This document shows positions 15,009-26,633 of a stretch of DNA of 64,000 bases, one piece after another; position 1 is the stretch's first letter, and every line of letters begins with the position of its first letter. The stretch covers positions 1,674,501 through 1,738,500 of the forward strand of contig NC_066597.1 in assembly GCF_905475345.1 (NCBI RefSeq), written 5' to 3'. The stretch is from Vespula vulgaris. Lineage: Eukaryota; Arthropoda; Insecta; Hymenoptera; Vespidae. Made by a program: the position numbers and the translations under genes. The notes below the pieces were generated by a model. The model did not search any database. It was not told the origin of the DNA and was given only the letters and a program-made list of their open reading frames with translations.

Positions 15009-16056
15009 AAGGCATAGAGTGAGTCAGCAAAAATTTATATACTTCGAATATCCATCCATGGTTTTGGGTATAATGAAAATTCTTCAAAGTTAATTTGCAT
15101 TTAGTGGAAATAAGATAAAAATGATCTTCCTTATATCTTCTTATACATAGAAAGTATCTTTGGAAATAAAAGAAAACAAAAGTAAGAAAAGATAATCGAG
15201 AATAAGATCGTTAGTTGATTCAATCTATATGGATACCTATACAATATCAAATCAGACAACATCTGATAATCCGCTTCGATGCTCTTCTATCTGTATGCTC
15301 TTAACAAAAGATTACTTCAAAGAAGAGAGATAGATTTTCTTCAGTGACCTTTAGCAAACTGATTTTGATTGTCATTGATAGCCATATACTTCTATGTCTC
15401 GTAGAGAAGTTATCAACTTTTCTAGTTATCATCGTACGATGGAATTTCTTTTCTAGTTTCGAAGTAACAAAAAAAAAAAAGAAAAGAAAAGAAAAGAGAA
15501 GAAAAGAAAAGAAAAGAATTAGGTGGCTAACTCGTTGCTTCGAATGGATCAAGTGTCGGATACGAAAACTTGATAGGAAAGGTACGTTAACTCTGGTGAG
15601 CTTGTTAGCTGGGTGACCGTTTTCAATCTTGACGATGTCAGCGGGTGTCGAAGTGAGGCGCGAAGACGCGTCTTTGAAAAGAATCCTCTCTCTCTCTTTC
15701 TCTCTCTCTCCGTGTCTCTCTTCTTCTTCTCTTTCTCGAGAACGAGTGACGACTTCCCGTGTGAACCTGCGGGACTCGCTCGTCCAGTCTCTTTGATTGT
15801 ACCAACCGCCTTCTTCTTCGTCTTCTTCATCTTCTTCTTCCTCCTCCTCCTCCTCCTCCTCCTCCTCCTCTTCTTCTTCTTCTTCTTATTTTGAATGGAT
15901 CGATCATTGATAAGAGTTATCAGAGTTTAACCAGTATAAATGAACTGAGCTCTTTCATACGGTAGTCAGAAAAATATGTTGAATTCAATTAGGATACCAT
16001 TATTTTCATCATTTGTATTAATTAGACACTAAATGTGTACTCCTTCTCTCTTCCTC

Positions 16057-16103
<47 letters not shown>

Positions 16104-16404
16104 ATGTATTATGTTAAAGAATATATATTATAATATTTAGTATCAATTTTTAATAATATCAAGCCATTTACATAAAGTTTAGATTTCCTCCGATGAAATA
16201 ATTACTAGGACTCGTTAACGTTCCTTTTGACGGAGGTATAGGGAATCGATTGAGAGGAAGTCGGTAACGTTACTTACACTACGTCTCGGTCAATATACTA
16301 CGCTCCTTCTCTTTTACAAGTGAATACAGAATGCAAAAGTAAAAATCGATAGGCACACGCGAGAATCTTAAAGCTCTTTAAGAAGCAACGAACGCCGAGC
16401 CAGG

Positions 16405-16430
16405 CTTGAATGCAACTGATTGCATTCAAG
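16405..16430. other. Perfect 11-bp hairpin with 4-nt loop
   Basis: CTTGAATGCAA, loop CTGA, TTGCATTCAAG. The stem is perfect and not made of simple repeat, in a locally repeat-free stretch (16,330-16,500). It could be a paired binding site (ATGCAA/TTGCAT) or an RNA hairpin. Confidence 0.7.
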
Positions 16431-16596
16431 TGGGTCCTTCCTTTGACTATGCCAGCACATGTCTAATAACTTGACGACCTCCCTTCTACTACTACTTCTT
16501 GCTTAGAATTGAATCGATACTAAACATCGAGTACCAGCCATGCTTTAAACGTCCCTCTTGATTATATCGGACATAATTTTTTTTCTTTCTTTTTCT

Positions 16597-16650
<54 letters not shown>

Positions 16651-17090
16651 CAAATACGTCGACAAGATTACAGCATACCTACATTGTTGTAAACGCATAA
16701 ATTGATTCTGCCATCTGCTAGGGAAATTCTTTCCTTCTCTTTTCTTTCTTTCTCTCTATCTCTCTTTTTTCTTTTTTTTATTTCTATTTTTCGAAATAGT
16801 CTAAATGGATTAAAACGTTACTTCGATACGATTATTTATCGAACTCGATCGGAACGATATCATTAAACTTTTAAAGATCGGTTACTCTTTTAAGATCGTT
16901 AGATTGTCGTCGCAATTATAATACATCTAAACTATTTTTTGAACTTCTCAGTGATCTCATAATTGTTACGAACTTAATGGTAAATCAATCGTAATCGTAT
17001 TCACCGTTAGCTTACGATGCTCCGTGTTCTTCGAAGCGTGAACCGTGTAATTAGGACATTTCTTCTCCTTACCTCCTCCCTCTTCCGCAA

Positions 17091-17092
17091 TG

Positions 17093-17160
<68 letters not shown>
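17091..17160 (+). repeat. Compound (CT)n(AT)n microsatellite
   Basis: A CT run passes directly into an AT run of about 44 bp. Confidence 0.95.
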
Positions 17161-17163
<3 letters not shown>

Positions 17164-18645
17164 TCTCTCTTTCTTTCTCTTTCTTCGACTTTATTCCAGA
17201 TCGCTGGTCCACGATCTAGGAATCATCAAAGCTCAGGCTATAAAACTAAGTAGCTGGTAAAGTTTATCGATGGTGAACGGTACCGTCGTTATATTATACG
17301 AGTTGCATGTGGAAATTATTGCTCGAAGCTAGGTAATTAGATAATCTCCTCTCTTTCTCTTTCTCTCTTTTTAATTATATCTGATACTAATGTCAATCTA
17401 ACGTTTTATCATTAATAAGATACTGTTAAGTATTATGTGTGCGTGTATGTGTATACACGTTAGCCAAAAATAAAAAGATTTCCTTTTTTGCAATTGCATA
17501 AATTGCTTTCGCGAGATGTGTGAATACGTGTATGTGTGTGTGTAAAATATTAAAATGAGACGAATGAGGAAATGAAAAGGATGCAAATATTAAAGAAATT
17601 CTTGAATAAATTTGATTTAGATCAGCCGAGATACACGTGTGCAGTAAGTATGCCAACGATGGCCTTGATTTTTCACGGCGTTAATTCGTCGATGATTATA
17701 GAGGTTGGGCCACTTTAATGTAGCCCACTTTGCGTAGGTAAATATGCATAAAAATGCATCTGGCGTACGAGGAGCAATAATCTGTTCTTTCCTTGATGAT
17801 TATGTTTTAACATTGATCACGAGAGAAAACAACAATCACAATACAATCAATTATAACGAATTATTGAAAATACTTTTTTAAGACAAAATTTTCCTTTCGA
17901 ATCCCTCGAACAAAAGTTTACTTTTAAGATTTGATTGGATAGTGGTTTTATAATGGGAAAAGAAAATTCGAAGGAAAAAAAGAAAGAGAAAGAAAAAAAA
18001 AGAGAAATTCGAAAAAATACGTTCTCTTTGAAAACGCCGATTGGCCAGTTCGACCCAATCAATCCTGGTCAGGTTCATCGTCCAACAAAGAACCGGATTC
18101 ACGCGTCGAAGAAAAAGAACGGTCCACCCTCTCCTTGGTTCGTTTACATACACGAATCGGGACTCTCGAAATTGCTGCAAAAATTCTACCTTGTTCCTGC
18201 CAGTTATCTCTGATCGCTAATTTGTTATACATAAAAGAAAAGAAAAGAAAAGAAATGAAAAGAAAAAAAAACTAAAGAAAATCATTGAAACAAAATTTTC
18301 TTTCGGTCGAGCGAAAGAAAGATTTTTCAAAATTTCTTCTTTTTTCTTTTCTTTTCTGTTCTATTAAAAACTCGAGCTCGCACAGTCTACGAATTATAAG
18401 CAACGCTAGATATCACGAACTGAGTATAGTTGGTTAGAAGCGACCATAGTGCGTGTAGTCCTTTTCTTCGGATGTACAAGAAAGAAAGATAAAGATAGAA
18501 AGAAAGAAAGAAAGAAAGAAAAGGAAAAGAAAGGGAAGAAAAAAAAGTAAAAAAAAAGGAAAGAGAAAGAACGAGTCACGCTCGCATCATCACGTATGCT
18601 GCCGGTGTTCACGACCCTTGTCGCCTTACCGCCAACCCCCACCCT

Positions 18646-18651
<6 letters not shown>

Positions 18652-18735
<84 letters not shown>
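18652..18735 (+). repeat. Long (CT)n microsatellite
   Basis: About 84 bp of nearly pure CT dinucleotides, the longest such tract in the window. Confidence 0.95.
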
Positions 18736-18737
<2 letters not shown>

Positions 18738-19500
18738 TTTTATTATCTCGCTACATTCACATAGCGACCTAAGGGTGTTACCATTCGTAAGATATCTTCT
18801 GCTCGAGACAGCTATTATATTTACCTGTTGATATAATCCCTAAGAATATTCGTGTTTGAATAAATATTTTCAATAACAATTAAATAACAATCTATAAATC
18901 AAATATATATATATATATATATATATGAATCGAAACGATCGTACGATATAAAAATTGTCCATTGAAAGAAAAAATTGTGTTGACTGATCTAACAATCCTT
19001 CGAGATAAATAATGGATAAAGCGAATTAATCGGATAGAAAAATGAAATTAGAGTTTGATCGGATTCAATCGGAAAAAAAAATACTAACATTTGAAAGAAG
19101 GAAAGAGAGGAAGGTGAACGAAGGAATGGATGATCGTGTTCCTTCTTCGTGGCCCCTCGGACTGCCGGTCGATCTCCCTCATTAACATTCGACTCTTTGT
19201 CTCTGTCATCGTTGTGGTCGTCCTATTCCGTAAGGTCGTCCCCATCGTACTCAAGAGATCCTCTACTTCTCTTCTTCCTCCTCTTCCTCCTCCTACTCCT
19301 CTTCTTCATCCTCGTCCTCAACTCTCCTCTCTTCTTCTCTTCTCTTCTTCTTTTGCTTTTTCTTTTTCTTATTTTCTCAACCGGTCGACTTTTAGTAGCT
19401 CTCTGCTCCTTCTCTTCTTTTTACTCTCTCTCTCTCTCTCTCTTTTTCTCTTTCTCTCTTTTATCTCTTTCTTTCTTTATTCCATCTTCTTCTTCTTCTT

Positions 19501-19531
<31 letters not shown>

Positions 19532-20504
19532 TCCTTCTTCTTCGCCTCCTCCTCCTTCTATGGGTTCTTCTCTCTCTTTTTCTCTTTCAGTTCACTCTCC
19601 TCAACCCATCGGACTTTTTTCGGAAGGAAGAAATGAGGATGGTCCGCTTCGGAGAGGCACGAGCATTCCTCAGCAATTTCGGTGTAATGCCGCGTCGTCA
19701 AGCCTGGTCAATCTTCGGCCTTGATAATAATGGCAACAGTCGTGTGGAGGTCACAATTAGGGATGGCAACGTGCTCCCATCGTCACAGAACTCTGTCTTG
19801 TAAACTTTTCAAAGTAACGTTAGTAACTAGAGTTTAACTATTATAGTTTCTATTGGAAAGTTTCCAATGAAAAATTTCTTCGTACGCTATTCGTTCGTTT
19901 GCTTTGATCTATATAAAAATAATAATTGATCGGAAGGTATTATTTTGTAACGATCGTTCCTTCCAATTTTTATGCAACTGCAATTGAAAACGATTTAACG
20001 ATTTCTTTCTCTTTTTTTTCTTTTCCTTTTTGTTTTTTTTAAGCATTTAAATGCCTCGGAATAAATTCAAGGAGTATACCACAAGATAGTGCTTTTGGTT
20101 GAGTGAAAAAAAAAAAAGAAAAAAGTAATATGGGGAGGAAAAGGGTAGAGAAACTGTACAGAGGGAGAAAGAGAGAAAGAGGGAGAGAAGGAAGGAGGAA
20201 GATTTCTCTGCAGAGAGTGCGAGCTTTTTAATTTTATGAGGGGTGTTTATCTTACGATTATGTTGATAACTTCTCGGTACACGCTCGTAACGTAAATTGG
20301 CCTTCTGACAAGAATTCCGTGTGTGAGTTAGAGAGAAGAAGGGAGAAGGTAGAAATCGTTCGAAAAATTCGTCTCGCTACTTCGGGCAATCGTAAAACAT
20401 TATTTGGATTCAATAAATCTCTCTGTATAAAAGTGTATTAGCAATGTCTGCTTGTTTCTTACCAAAGTATTCAACGTGTATATTCGTATATGCGTTACAT
20501 ACAT

Positions 20505-20554
20505 ATATATAAATATATATATATATATATACGTACAAATATATATATATTTAA

Positions 20555-20593
<39 letters not shown>
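20505..20593 (+). repeat. Interrupted (AT)n tract
   Basis: Three AT-dinucleotide blocks broken by ACGTACAA and TTTAAG. Confidence 0.9.
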
Positions 20594-20598
<5 letters not shown>

Positions 20599-21166
20599 GA
20601 TGCGATTTAAATAGCCCATAAGCGAGGTATGATAATCGCTTACGCGTGAAATTTCAAGGCCATTAACGTTTCATAATCCACGATGAGATATAAATAATTT
20701 CAATTTTCGAGTGGACGTATACCGTGAGATACGATAATGTGGAAGAAATTATTGTAAATAATAATTACTCAAAATTCTCGAGAAAGGATTTTGTATTTTT
20801 TTTAGAATAACAAAGAGAGAGAGAGAGAGAAGAAGAGAGAAAAAGAAATTTCGTTCGTCTTGCATGTATGAATCCTTTGTAAGTCATCGAAAACGATTCA
20901 TAATGGCGACGCAAAGTAGAAGAAAAATGTTCGAAAAAGTACATCATAGAATTGGCTCTTTCTTCCCGTCCTTTTCCAAGCTGTTCGTCGACGAAGAGAA
21001 CGGAGGGAGACTCACCGGGCCGTGTGTAACTTGATAAACAAGTTTACTTGGAGAGGCCAGTATCTTATATACACGCTTACACTGGGTGTCCCAAGGAGAC
21101 TGAATACTAATTGCTGGACGTGCCGTGTGAAACAAAGCGGCTACTCCATGGATACTGCAAACTCAG

Positions 21167-21207
<41 letters not shown>

Positions 21208-23694
21208 TTATCGTGCATCAAGTTGAAGCAAGTACCCGAAGAAATAAGAACTGGACCGATCCAAATTGGAAGTAAGATGAAGGTGAAGTTCCTCGTGTAA
21301 CTTAGTTAGCAATTGCAGCTTATACTATACCGGTATTTGAAAAATGTTAAAGAAAATGTTGTACCCTCTGTTAGCTTCTTTCCTAACTAAGAACAAGCGT
21401 GTATCTTAATGCCCGACTGTTTCTAATCCCATCAGGATCGTCTGATAAATCAATAAGTAGGATGGATCGTCGACCGAAGGCAAAAAAAAAAAAGAAAAAA
21501 AAGAAAGAAAGACAAGAAAAAAGAAGGAAAAACAAATAGACGAGAAAAAAAAAGAAATACAAAAATGGAACCCCCGGTATATTAGCGATGAGCAATCCTG
21601 TCGAAGCGGATTCGCGGTCGCCGCTTTTGGTTTTCCGGATCTTGGGTCCGGTAGTCAGCGGGTGGTGGTATTTCTGATTCTCCGGCTGGCAGCGATAAGA
21701 AGGTGAGAGAGAGAGAGAGAAAGAGAAAGAGAGAGAAAGAAAAAGAAAGAAAGAAAGAACCCAGCAAGGAAATAACGTTGAGTATGCAGGCACGAGGCAA
21801 GCTATAGATGAGATGGCACGAGGAGCACTGCACTCGGACGTGTCGATTGCTCGCACGAGTCTCCCTTTGCTATCGAGAGAGGATTAGGAATCCTTCTTCG
21901 AAGTCTTTGCTCGAGTCTTTCTGATCCTTCTAATATCCCAATCACGAGTTCTTTGTATTTGATATTTGTCCGTGTGCCCTCCTTTGTCCCTATCTCTCTT
22001 CTCATGATCTTGAACAGCGGAGTCATGCAAAAAATCATCTTTCAAAGAAACAGAAAAAATTTAATGAATTTATCCTTCTTTTCTTTTTTTTTTGATTTTC
22101 TTTTTCTTTTCTTTTTTTTTTCTTTCTTCTTTTTTCTTCCTTCTCCTCGTCTTCTCGTCTTCTCTAACAAACCCCTTCTATTCCCTTACAAACGCTATTA
22201 TTATTTGATTTGTACAGAATTACATAGGCGATAACAACAAATTGCGGTATCATTTTGTTTAACATTTATAAATGTGTCTCTTGTCAAGATTACACATTAA
22301 GTAAGTACGTACATATATGTATGTGTATAACTTGGATTCTATCCTTTAAGATCTCAGAGCACATATCCAACACGATGTACGGATGTACCCTTATCGCCGT
22401 AACTTCTCTTCACGCTGTAAGCGAGTTCTTGCTTGCATCTTAAGCGCTACTCGTATTTTCTCGCATTATTTGCGCCCGTCACACCACCTACGTTGTTCGC
22501 AAATCGCAGATCCAACGCATTTCCAAATCGCAAACGTGACGTCTCCTTATCGTCTTACTCATATTATTCTCTCTTTATATCGCCCAGTTGCAATTTTTAT
22601 AGGTCAGCGAACCTTACTCGTGCACATTTGACAATTTTCTTTTCCCTTTTCTTTTTTTTTTTTTTACGAGCACACAGAAAAAGTATCAATTATTTCGAAA
22701 TGATTATTAAAATACAATCTTGATGTTGGTTTTCAGTTTTACAAAAAAAAAGAAGAAGAGAGAGAGAGAGCAAAAATATCAAATTTTTAACAGATCAGTA
22801 TCTAGTTTACTAACATTTTTTTTTTTACCTATTGATGATTCAGACCTAATGCATGCACCGTAATATACGACTCAAACGAGTACGTAGAACCCATATACAG
22901 TGAACAACCAAGATAGAACAGGATGTTACTACTCGTAATATATACGTAAATTACTGTAGATGATAACGCGCAATGCCCACGCGTCTAGTGAAAGATCCTG
23001 TTTTTCTTTCTCCGTTGCACGTTTAATAAAAGAAAAAGATTGTCTCGTACTTACATATGGTATATCTTTTACCATATAAATATTCTATCTCTCATCCTTT
23101 ATATTATTTTTCTTTAGGGCAACATCACAAATTTCTTAACAATAGTAATAGATTCCCGTTTTATTTCTTCGAAGAGATCTCGATAGCAATAAAAAAAAAA
23201 ATAATAATAACGAAATGAAACTTCAATATGATCGATCTTGTCATAACGAATTAAATTGTCTTTTACTTGTCGATTAGAAAATAATTGATACGGGAAACGT
23301 AAGAAAATTTGGCAAAGGTTAAAATATTTAAACTTTGATATTTGAATCCTTAATACCGATTATAAAAGTTATAATCCCTGACGATCTCCCATCGTCAACA
23401 AATATGGAAGTCATTAAACGCATAAAGAAACATGGCTCTTCACCAACTTTCGATTTACGAGGAACAGGGCTCATCAACAGTACTGCCATCAACCATAAGC
23501 CATCTTACGAAACAGTTTGTACATCGAGGTAGGTATCTACAAGTAAGTACGTAGAGCTAACGACGATTGGAAAACATGAATGCGAACTCTCATGAACTTT
23601 CCTTAGAACAGGAGATGAGATAAGTGGTTTGTCCTCGCGTAAAGGCTACATCGTAGCGATAATGTCAGAAAAATATATTTATGTATGTATGTAC

Positions 23695-23696
<2 letters not shown>

Positions 23697-23755
<59 letters not shown>

Positions 23756-23757
23756 TA
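23697..23757 (+). repeat. Compound (AT)n(TATG)n microsatellite
   Basis: About 30 bp of AT followed by seven TATG units. Flanking TATG and TACG units suggest point decay of a longer array. Confidence 0.9.
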
Positions 23758-25091
23758 TACGTATGTACCAAAGAAGAAGAAGAAGGAATAAAGGCCTCGA
23801 TAGATGTGCAAGCTGTTCGTACGAACGGAAGAAAATAGATGAAGATAGAGAGACGTGATGCATGCTTGCGATTAGGTGAATAGTCAGAGGCCAGTGTAGA
23901 TAAAGGATTATGAGGTAGATCGGTGAATCGGGTCGAAATAACAAGTGCATTATAGATTACACCACCTAACGTTCTCTACCAACTCCAATGTAATTAAACA
24001 TTCTAATTATCATTTCTTTTCTTAACGATCAAGAATCTTATGGAAAGGAATAAATAGAAAGAAATCAAAGACAATGTTTCTAGATCTAGAGATAAGGTTC
24101 GAGGAAGAAAAAGAAAGAAAAAGGAGGAAAAAAAATATATATATATATAAAAAATAAACGAAATATATTCGACAACGCATGATAGTCGTCGAGATTGTTC
24201 CAACTTATTATCGACAAATTTCTTCATCTATTCGATTTCCAAGATAATAAAAAACGATTTCGTTTTCGTCCAAATGGATATACCTTATTTAAAATCGATA
24301 TAAGTTTCCCTTAATATCATTAAGAATTTCAAAACGATTTGACGCTTTCACTGTTCACTTTTCCTGCATCACCCGTTACAATGTTGTAACGCGTCCGATG
24401 TTCACAATGTACCGAATGCACGTGGAAACGTATAATTTAACGAACACACCACTTCTCAAGGATTCGACCTATACACTGTGCGAGTTAACTTTGAGAAACA
24501 CTTGGTAATTCCATCCCCCTCACCCACCTATCTCCCCCATCCCATATCCTTCCTCAATCTCTCTCCTCCTCATCATATAAACAATCTCCATCGTTTTTCT
24601 TCGACCGATCAATCCCTTGTCCCTTTTTCTTTGACTTACAAACAGTGTTCGTTTCGTTCGATTCGGATAATTCCACGTTTATACTTTCAATTCTCACTAA
24701 TAGATCTTAAAGATCACGATCGAATAAGTATCGGTCAGAGTTCGTGGAGAACAGAGCGATCACGGTGTAGCTCGTGCCCCGGCAACATCGGCATCGCCAC
24801 TATTCTTCGGTTGCACATGTTACTCTCTATTAAGCTGCTTTCACACCGTCGACCGAACTAACAGAAATATACCGTGTTGGAAAAAAGTGATAAGAAAAAA
24901 GTAATCTTTTTTTTTTACGTGACTGTTTGAATTTTTATCTTTTCTTTTCTTTTTTTAGAAGAGAGAGAAGGGTCGTATCGAGTTGAATTTCAAATATCAT
25001 TATGATTGAATATTAACATTAATTAAATGTATATTCGAGTTAGAGTGGTTCGTCAAACTTCAAAAATCTGTATGCTAAACAAAGTTGTTTA

Positions 25092-25124
<33 letters not shown>

Positions 25125-26177
25125 TTGGTTCGGTATACAACTCCTCTTTTGGTCAGTTAAGTTGTGTAATAAATGTCACATCCGTGAACCGAACATTGAC
25201 ACGAGGACCTTCGCCGCGAAACTACTTAACGCGCTAGAAAGTCTGTAACTAAACAAATATGACTAATCCTCGAGAGTCAACGACACGGTATAACCCTTTG
25301 TCGCTTATTCCGTTGAACCCAGCACTGTTTTCTTTACCCACTTGAAAAGGTCTCCGCTTGTACGTTCCTCGAGTGTTTTAAATACAACACACATTCGATA
25401 TATTATATATATATATCGCAAATAATAAATTATTAATAATATTCTATCTCTCTGAGATAATATATGTCCTAACTAATTAAATATATTCTAAAAAATATTT
25501 AGAAAACAAGATTTAAAACGCGAATCGATGAGAACAGTACACCTCTCTACGTTCTTCTTATCTCTTCTTTTCCTTTTTTTTGTTTTCTTTTTTTTTTTTT
25601 GTAGAACAATCTAACGAGTTTAAAGGAAAAAAAAAAAAAAGAAAAAGATAGAATAATCATTCAAGGATTACCTTTGGACCATCCGATCGACCAATCAAAA
25701 GCCGTGTTATATCCTCGGCTACCTTTCCATCAAATCACATGAATATTGATCCTAGTTAAAGGATTTCAAGATCTCTCAGTGTCCATCGATCGAAACCGAT
25801 ACGATTCGACGAGATATTGACGGGAGAAAGAAATGAAGAGAATGAAAGAATGAAAAAACTAATAATAATAAAATGAAAGGATGGGAGAAAAAATACAAAA
25901 ATACAAAAGTGACAAGAAGGAAAAATAGAACCGAACCGAAAAAGCCGATTTACTCGTGTGTCTTCGGGGTCTCTAAGAAGAGTACTTAGTTCGCGTAGTT
26001 GAGTGCGGGCGTAATAAGACTGCCTGCTGACGGCGGTAGCGCAGTTCGTGCCCGCGAGCTGCGGCAGCAAGCAAGAGGGAAGCCCCTCTCTATCCCTTCC
26101 TCTCTTTCTTTCTTTCTTTCTTTCTTTCTCTCACTCACTCTCCTCGCCACGGCACACTCTTCTGCCGACTCCTTTGG

Positions 26178-26179
<2 letters not shown>

Positions 26180-26216
<37 letters not shown>

Positions 26217-26275
26217 CAGCCAGCCAGCCAGCAAGCCAGTCAGCAAGCCAGTCAGCCAGCCAGCCAGCCAGCAAG
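26180..26275 (+). repeat. (CAGC)n tetranucleotide array
   Basis: About 24 CAGC/CAGT/CAAG-type 4-bp units. The apparent Ser-Gln-Pro-Ala (plus) and Leu-Ala-Gly-Trp (minus) repeat proteins are frame readings of this array. Confidence 0.9.
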
Positions 26276-26606
26276 CCAGACCAGGAGGCCTATACACAGG
26301 TTACACCTTTACAGAACCAGAGCCTGCGGAGCCAGCTTGTCGAGACGCACGGTTGAATCCAAACGTTCTCCCTTTGCTCTCTTACCTACCTTCGAACGAA
26401 TCACGCGAAGCCCTCGAGCGGGAAGACGCCTGAGGGGACTACGTCAGGCCCCTCGACTACCTTCTTATCCCCACTCCTTATTGACTTCTGATGTCTCGTT
26501 CGGTTGATAAAGTAGATTTCCTCGTTACGATTTTACTCACTTAGAGTAGATATATATATATATATATATGTATGTATGTGTGTATATATATGTTGGATGA
26601 TCTTCT

Positions 26607-26612
26607 TTTATT
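26607..26612 (-). promoter_or_regulatory. Polyadenylation signal AATAAA of DNAI4
   Basis: A perfect AATAAA on the minus strand lies 22 nt past the DNAI4 stop codon, which implies a very short 3' UTR. Confidence 0.6.
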
Positions 26613-26633
26613 GAACTTTTATATATGTGTCAG

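Larger units (their letters stand above)
15001..20000. other. Gene-free region, 15,001-20,000
   Basis: No supported gene. Repeats: (CTT)n/(CCT)n at 15811-15887, (CTTT)n at 16058-16102, (CT)n at 16601-16642, (CT)n(AT)n at 17091-17160, AAAG-rich at 18480-18570, (CT)n at 18652-18735, (AT)n at 18903-18926 and a long CTT/CT-rich stretch at 19260-19590. The 168-191 aa ORFs at 19.1-19.7 kb are Ser/Leu/Phe repeat translations. A perfect hairpin lies at 16405-16430. Confidence 0.5.
20001..26606. other. Gene-free region, 20,001-26,606
   Basis: No supported gene. Repeats: (AT)n at 20505-20593, (CT)n at 21170-21202, GA-rich at 21700-21760, (AT)n(TATG)n at 23697-23757, (AT)n near 25396-25415, (CTTT)n at 26106-26130, (CAGC)n at 26180-26275 and (AT)n(GT)n at 26550-26592. 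The GC-richer stretch 26,000-26,450 could be a leader exon or promoter of an unseen gene, but nothing coding is recognisable. A weak exon candidate lies at 23380-23525. Confidence 0.45.

Noticed and set aside
19130..19724. Plus-strand ORFs of 168 and 191 aa
   Set aside because: Ser/Leu/Phe-rich translations of CT and CTT repeats; two overlapping frames are equally open, which argues against coding.
21383..21856. 157-aa minus-strand ORF
   Set aside because: Contains long Phe/Leu/Ser stretches from GA/A-rich tracts; the non-repetitive parts match nothing recognisable.
24478..24861. 127-aa plus-strand ORF without obvious simple repeat
   Set aside because: Pro/Ser/His/Leu-rich, no splice context or known motif; a chance ORF of this size is expected in 64 kb.
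25986..26433. Repeat proteins SQPA (plus) and LAGW (minus)
   Set aside because: Both strands are open through the (CAGC)n array, as expected for a 4-bp repeat without stops; no splice or family support.
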